Positions 4,303 through 6,772 of a DNA stretch of 6,772 bases are shown here, in pieces; the stretch's first letter is position 1, and each line of letters begins with the position of its first letter. A program made the translations under genes and the position numbers. This stretch comes from Sphaerochaetaceae bacterium. Lineage in GTDB: Bacteria > Spirochaetota > Spirochaetia > Sphaerochaetales > Sphaerochaetaceae. The stretch spans positions 1-6,772 of the forward strand of contig JALNVT010000143.1 of assembly GCA_023231265.1 (NCBI GenBank), in the 5' to 3' direction. The notes under the pieces were generated by a model. The model saw only the letters and a list, made by a program, of their open reading frames with translations, was not told the DNA's origin and made no database searches.

Positions 4303-6132
4303 TTAATGTAAGTAATGAGGTACTTCACCTCTTTGTTCAAACATTTTTCTAGCCTGTGTATTTAAAATTTTCTTACACATTCTGATTGATTCAGGTGTTA
4401 CTTCAACCAATTCATCATCTTTTATAAATTGAATTGATTGTTCAAGAGTTAACTTAGTAATAGGAGTAAGTGTTACAGCTTCATCCTTACCAGAGGCTCT
4501 CATGTTTGAAAGCTTTTTAGTCCTAGTTGGGTTCAATAGAAGATCATGCTCTTTATTTCTCAATCCAATAATCTGTCCTTCATAAACAGGTTCACCTGGT
4601 TGAATATATAGATCACCACGATCTTCAAATTGGAACAATGCATATGGAATTGCAATACCATTTCTGTCACTGATCAAAGAACCATTGGATCTTGATGGGA
4701 AATCACCCTTATAAGGTTCGTAGCCCTTAATCCATGAGTTCATTATGCCCATACCACGAGTATCTGTTAAGAACTCATCTCTATAGCCAATCAATCCACG
4801 TGCAGGAATTTCAAATTTCATTTTTACTCTATCACCATTATAAGTCATCTCACTCATCTTAGCTTTTCGTTTTGAAAGTTTATCCATAACAGATCCAGAA
4901 TATAAATCTGGGCAATCGATTTCAACAAATTCGATAGGTTCTGTTTTCTGACCATTTTCATCTCTATGGAAAATAATACGAGGACGACCAACACAAAGTT
5001 CAAATCCTTCTCTTCTCATTTCTTCAATGATGATAGCCATTTGGAATTCACCTCTACCTTTTACAGTGAAGGAATCGTCATCATTTCTTTCTACTCTGAT
5101 AGATACGTTTCTTAAAGCTTCTTTCTCTAATCTTGTCCAAATTTTACCGCTTGTTAGCTGAGTTCCTTCAATACCTGCAATTGGGGAGATATTCTTACTG
5201 AATTGCATAGCTACTGTTGGTTCATCAACGGTCAATCTTGGTAAAGCTTTAGGATTTTCTTTTGTACAGATTGTATCACCAATAGAAACATTATCAACAC
5301 CTGCTAGTACAACAATATCACCACTGAATACTTCAGGTGTTTCATGGTATGTTGGACCATCATATGAATGTAATTTTGTTACTCTAAGAGATTTGACATT
5401 GTCTTTTTCAACACATACCAATTGCTCATTGATTGTTGCACTACCATTGATAATTTTACCAATAGCAAGACGTCCCAAGAAATCACTGTAAGATAGGTCA
5501 CTTACTAGCATCTGGAAAGGTTCTGCATCATCATATTTAGGAGCTGGAATGTATTCAATAATAGAATCCAATAAAGGATGTAAGTTGTCACTTAAATTAT
5601 CAATATCTGTACCACAGATACCATTTCTACCATTAGCAAAGAATACTGGAGATTCTAATAGTTCTTCATTATCACTCAATTCAAATAATAAATCATAAAC
5701 TTCATCCAGAACTTCTTTAGGTCTAGCATCTGCTCTATCGATTTTATTGATAATTACAATAGGTTTCAAGTTCAGCTTTAGAGCTTTCTGTAGAACGAAT
5801 CTTGTTTGAGGAAGTGGTCCTTCAGCAGCATCACATAGTAATACAACACCATCAACCATTGATAATCCTCTTTCTACTTCACCACCGAAATCCGCGTGAC
5901 CTGGAGTATCAATGATATTGATTTTTACACCTTTCCAATTAATTGCGCAGTTTTTTGCGCTGATAGTAATACCTCTTTCTCTTTCAATAGCACCACTATC
6001 CATAATTCTATCTTGTGTTTCGCTGTTAGCTAAACCAGATTGACGAAACATTGCGTCTACTAGTGTAGTTTTTCCGTGGTCAACGTGAGCTATAATTGCG
6101 ATATTTCGTATAGCGTCGTTAGTTTTATTCAT
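4303..6132 (-). CDS. typA: Ribosome-associated translational GTPase TypA/BipA
   Basis: A 609-residue full-length TypA; the family is usually about 605-615. GTPase motifs: G1 AHVDHGKT (15-22), G2 with T56 in RERGITIS, G3 DTPGH (75-79) and G4 NKID (129-132). These are followed by an EF-Tu-like barrel from about residue 205, EF-G III- and V-like domains, and the TypA-specific C-terminal domain, which includes GLIGYRDEFLTDTRG and the ending TPESIRMCKKILN. Known role: it binds the 70S ribosome at the EF-G site and supports 50S assembly, growth in the cold and stress responses. The start is supported by GAAGGA 9 nt upstream and by the alignment of the N-terminus with the family. Upstream, a Nudix gene ends in its own terminator; downstream, the LysE-family gene follows after 49 bp. 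No damage is seen. Confidence 0.98.
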   Translation of the reverse strand: MNKTNDAIRNIAIIAHVDHGKTTLVDAMFRQSGLANSETQDRIMDSGAIERERGITISAKNCAINWKGVKINIIDTPGHADFGGEVERGLSMVDGVVLLCDAAEGPLPQTRFVLQKALKLNLKPIVIINKIDRADARPKEVLDEVYDLLFELSDNEELLESPVFFANGRNGICGTDIDNLSDNLHPLLDSIIEYIPAPKYDDAEPFQMLVSDLSYSDFLGRLAIGKIINGSATINEQLVCVEKDNVKSLRVTKLHSYDGPTYHETPEVFSGDIVVLAGVDNVSIGDTICTKENPKALPRLTVDEPTVAMQFSKNISPIAGIEGTQLTSGKIWTRLEKEALRNVSIRVERNDDDSFTVKGRGEFQMAIIIEEMRREGFELCVGRPRIIFHRDENGQKTEPIEFVEIDCPDLYSGSVMDKLSKRKAKMSEMTYNGDRVKMKFEIPARGLIGYRDEFLTDTRGMGIMNSWIKGYEPYKGDFPSRSNGSLISDRNGIAIPYALFQFEDRGDLYIQPGEPVYEGQIIGLRNKEHDLLLNPTRTKKLSNMRASGKDEAVTLTPITKLTLEQSIQFIKDDELVEVTPESIRMCKKILNTQARKMFEQRGEVPHYLH

Positions 6133-6163
6133 CTATTTATTTCCTTCACTTAAAATACTAACC

Positions 6164-6188
6164 ATGATAAAATCCATTTTTTTATCAT
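6164..6188. promoter_or_regulatory. Inverted repeat in the typA upstream region (9-bp arms)
   Basis: ATGATAAAA (6164-6172) and TTTTATCAT (6180-6188) are complementary around a 7-nt gap, 32 bp before the typA start. It lies where the promoter or leader of typA is expected. No clear -35/-10 pair was found nearby. Operator, leader hairpin or chance are all open. Confidence 0.35.
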
Positions 6189-6215
6189 CTAAATTTTTTA
6201 TTATCTTTTCTATTC

Positions 6216-6248
6216 AAAAAAACGAGGACTTTATGTAAAAGTGCCCTC
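6216..6248 (-). terminator. Intrinsic terminator of the Nudix gene
   Basis: On the minus strand GAGG-GC-ACTTT pairs with AAAGTCCTC (9 pairs, a 2-nt GC bulge, 5-nt loop), followed by GTTTTTTT. It lies 23 bp after the Nudix stop and separates that gene from typA. Confidence 0.75.
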
Positions 6249-6270
6249 TGTCTTTTAGTTCTTATTTTTA

Positions 6271-6711
6271 TTAATCTTCGTTAAACTCTAATAAAATTTG
6301 AGCTACTGTAACATCAACTGGGGCCAATGGCACTTTCCAGATTTGATTGATATTGAACCATTCAATATCTGACAGCTCATCACTAAATTTGATTTCATCC
6401 TTTGATGCATATATGACAAAAACATACATCATCAAATCAAAGTCTCTGTAACTATGTTGTATATTACAGATAAATTCATCTTTTGTCTTTCCCTTGATGC
6501 CATATTTACCCTTCATTTCTTTAAAAATATGATAAACTTCATTATCTTTTAACAAAATTTCTCTTTTGGGAAACTCGAATAGGTTGCAAGCTGCTAGTTT
6601 TTTATCTTTCACAAGCATTATTTCATCACCATCAACCACGATAGCACAAATCTGTTTTCGGATCTGAAGGTCATCTTCAATTTTTAAATCCGAAATATTT
6701 TCATTAATCAT
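6271..6711 (-). CDS. Nudix (MutT-like) domain protein with a degenerate Nudix box
   Basis: A 146-residue single-domain protein. The region 45-72 lines up without gaps with the Nudix box of E. coli MutT: FEFP (45-48) against WEFP, KEM (64-66) against REL, and GI (71-72) against GI. The C-terminal part (about 110-141), with DELSDIEWFNINQI and LAPVDVTVAQIL, resembles MutT and CTP-diphosphatase-type proteins. Relative to the consensus GX5EX7REUXEEXGU, the first G is R50, the first E is D56, R is K64, the catalytic E is kept (E65), but the two metal-binding E positions are G68 and K69. Hydrolase activity on oxidised or other nucleotides is therefore doubtful, and a binding or regulatory role is possible. 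The start is supported by AGAGG 8-9 nt upstream. It is a single gene with its own terminator; the upstream context is cut by the window edge. Confidence 0.85.
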   Translation of the reverse strand: MINENISDLKIEDDLQIRKQICAIVVDGDEIMLVKDKKLAACNLFEFPKREILLKDNEVYHIFKEMKGKYGIKGKTKDEFICNIQHSYRDFDLMMYVFVIYASKDEIKFSDELSDIEWFNINQIWKVPLAPVDVTVAQILLEFNED

Positions 6712-6772
6712 AACAATTTACCTCTAAACATAAATTATTTCCTTTTACTCTTTATAGAATTATTTTAAGTCC

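Overview
The window is AT-rich (roughly one third G+C by eye) and reads as bacterial DNA with complete, uninterrupted genes. AsnA-type asparagine synthetase, an ExoA/APE1-like exonuclease III and TypA/BipA are housekeeping genes of a Gram-negative-type or spirochaete-like bacterium. A low-GC spirochaete is my best guess, but nothing in the sequence settles the taxonomy. There are no rRNA or tRNA genes, transposases or CRISPR repeats.

Left part (17-1028, minus strand): a ParA ATPase and, 4 nt downstream, a small basic protein with a probable ribbon-helix-helix (RHH) fold. This is the layout of a type Ib, plasmid-style partition module: a short ParA without an N-terminal HTH, and an RHH centromere-binding partner instead of ParB. 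Next to it lies a 602-bp gene-free spacer (1029-1630) holding several inverted repeats and, at 1473-1512, an array of four 10-bp units. Three of the units begin TTATTCA, and all four carry TTCA in the same helical phase. The first unit contains a perfect match to the DnaA-box consensus TTATNCACA. This spacer is the best candidate in the window for something undescribed: a partition site and/or replication-initiation site.

Middle (1631-3634, plus strand): asnA with a strong SD and a strong intrinsic terminator, then xth with its own likely promoter. A long hairpin at 3553-3634 lies between the convergent xth and the LysE-family gene and probably terminates transcription from both sides.

Right part (3636-6711, minus strand): in transcription order, a MutT-like Nudix protein with a degenerate Nudix box, its own terminator, typA, and 49 bp later a LysE/ArgO-family exporter. 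The exporter's SD lies inside a perfect 18-bp palindrome. These genes share no obvious pathway. The Nudix protein is a possible pseudoenzyme, since two of the acidic residues of its Nudix box are replaced by Gly and Lys.
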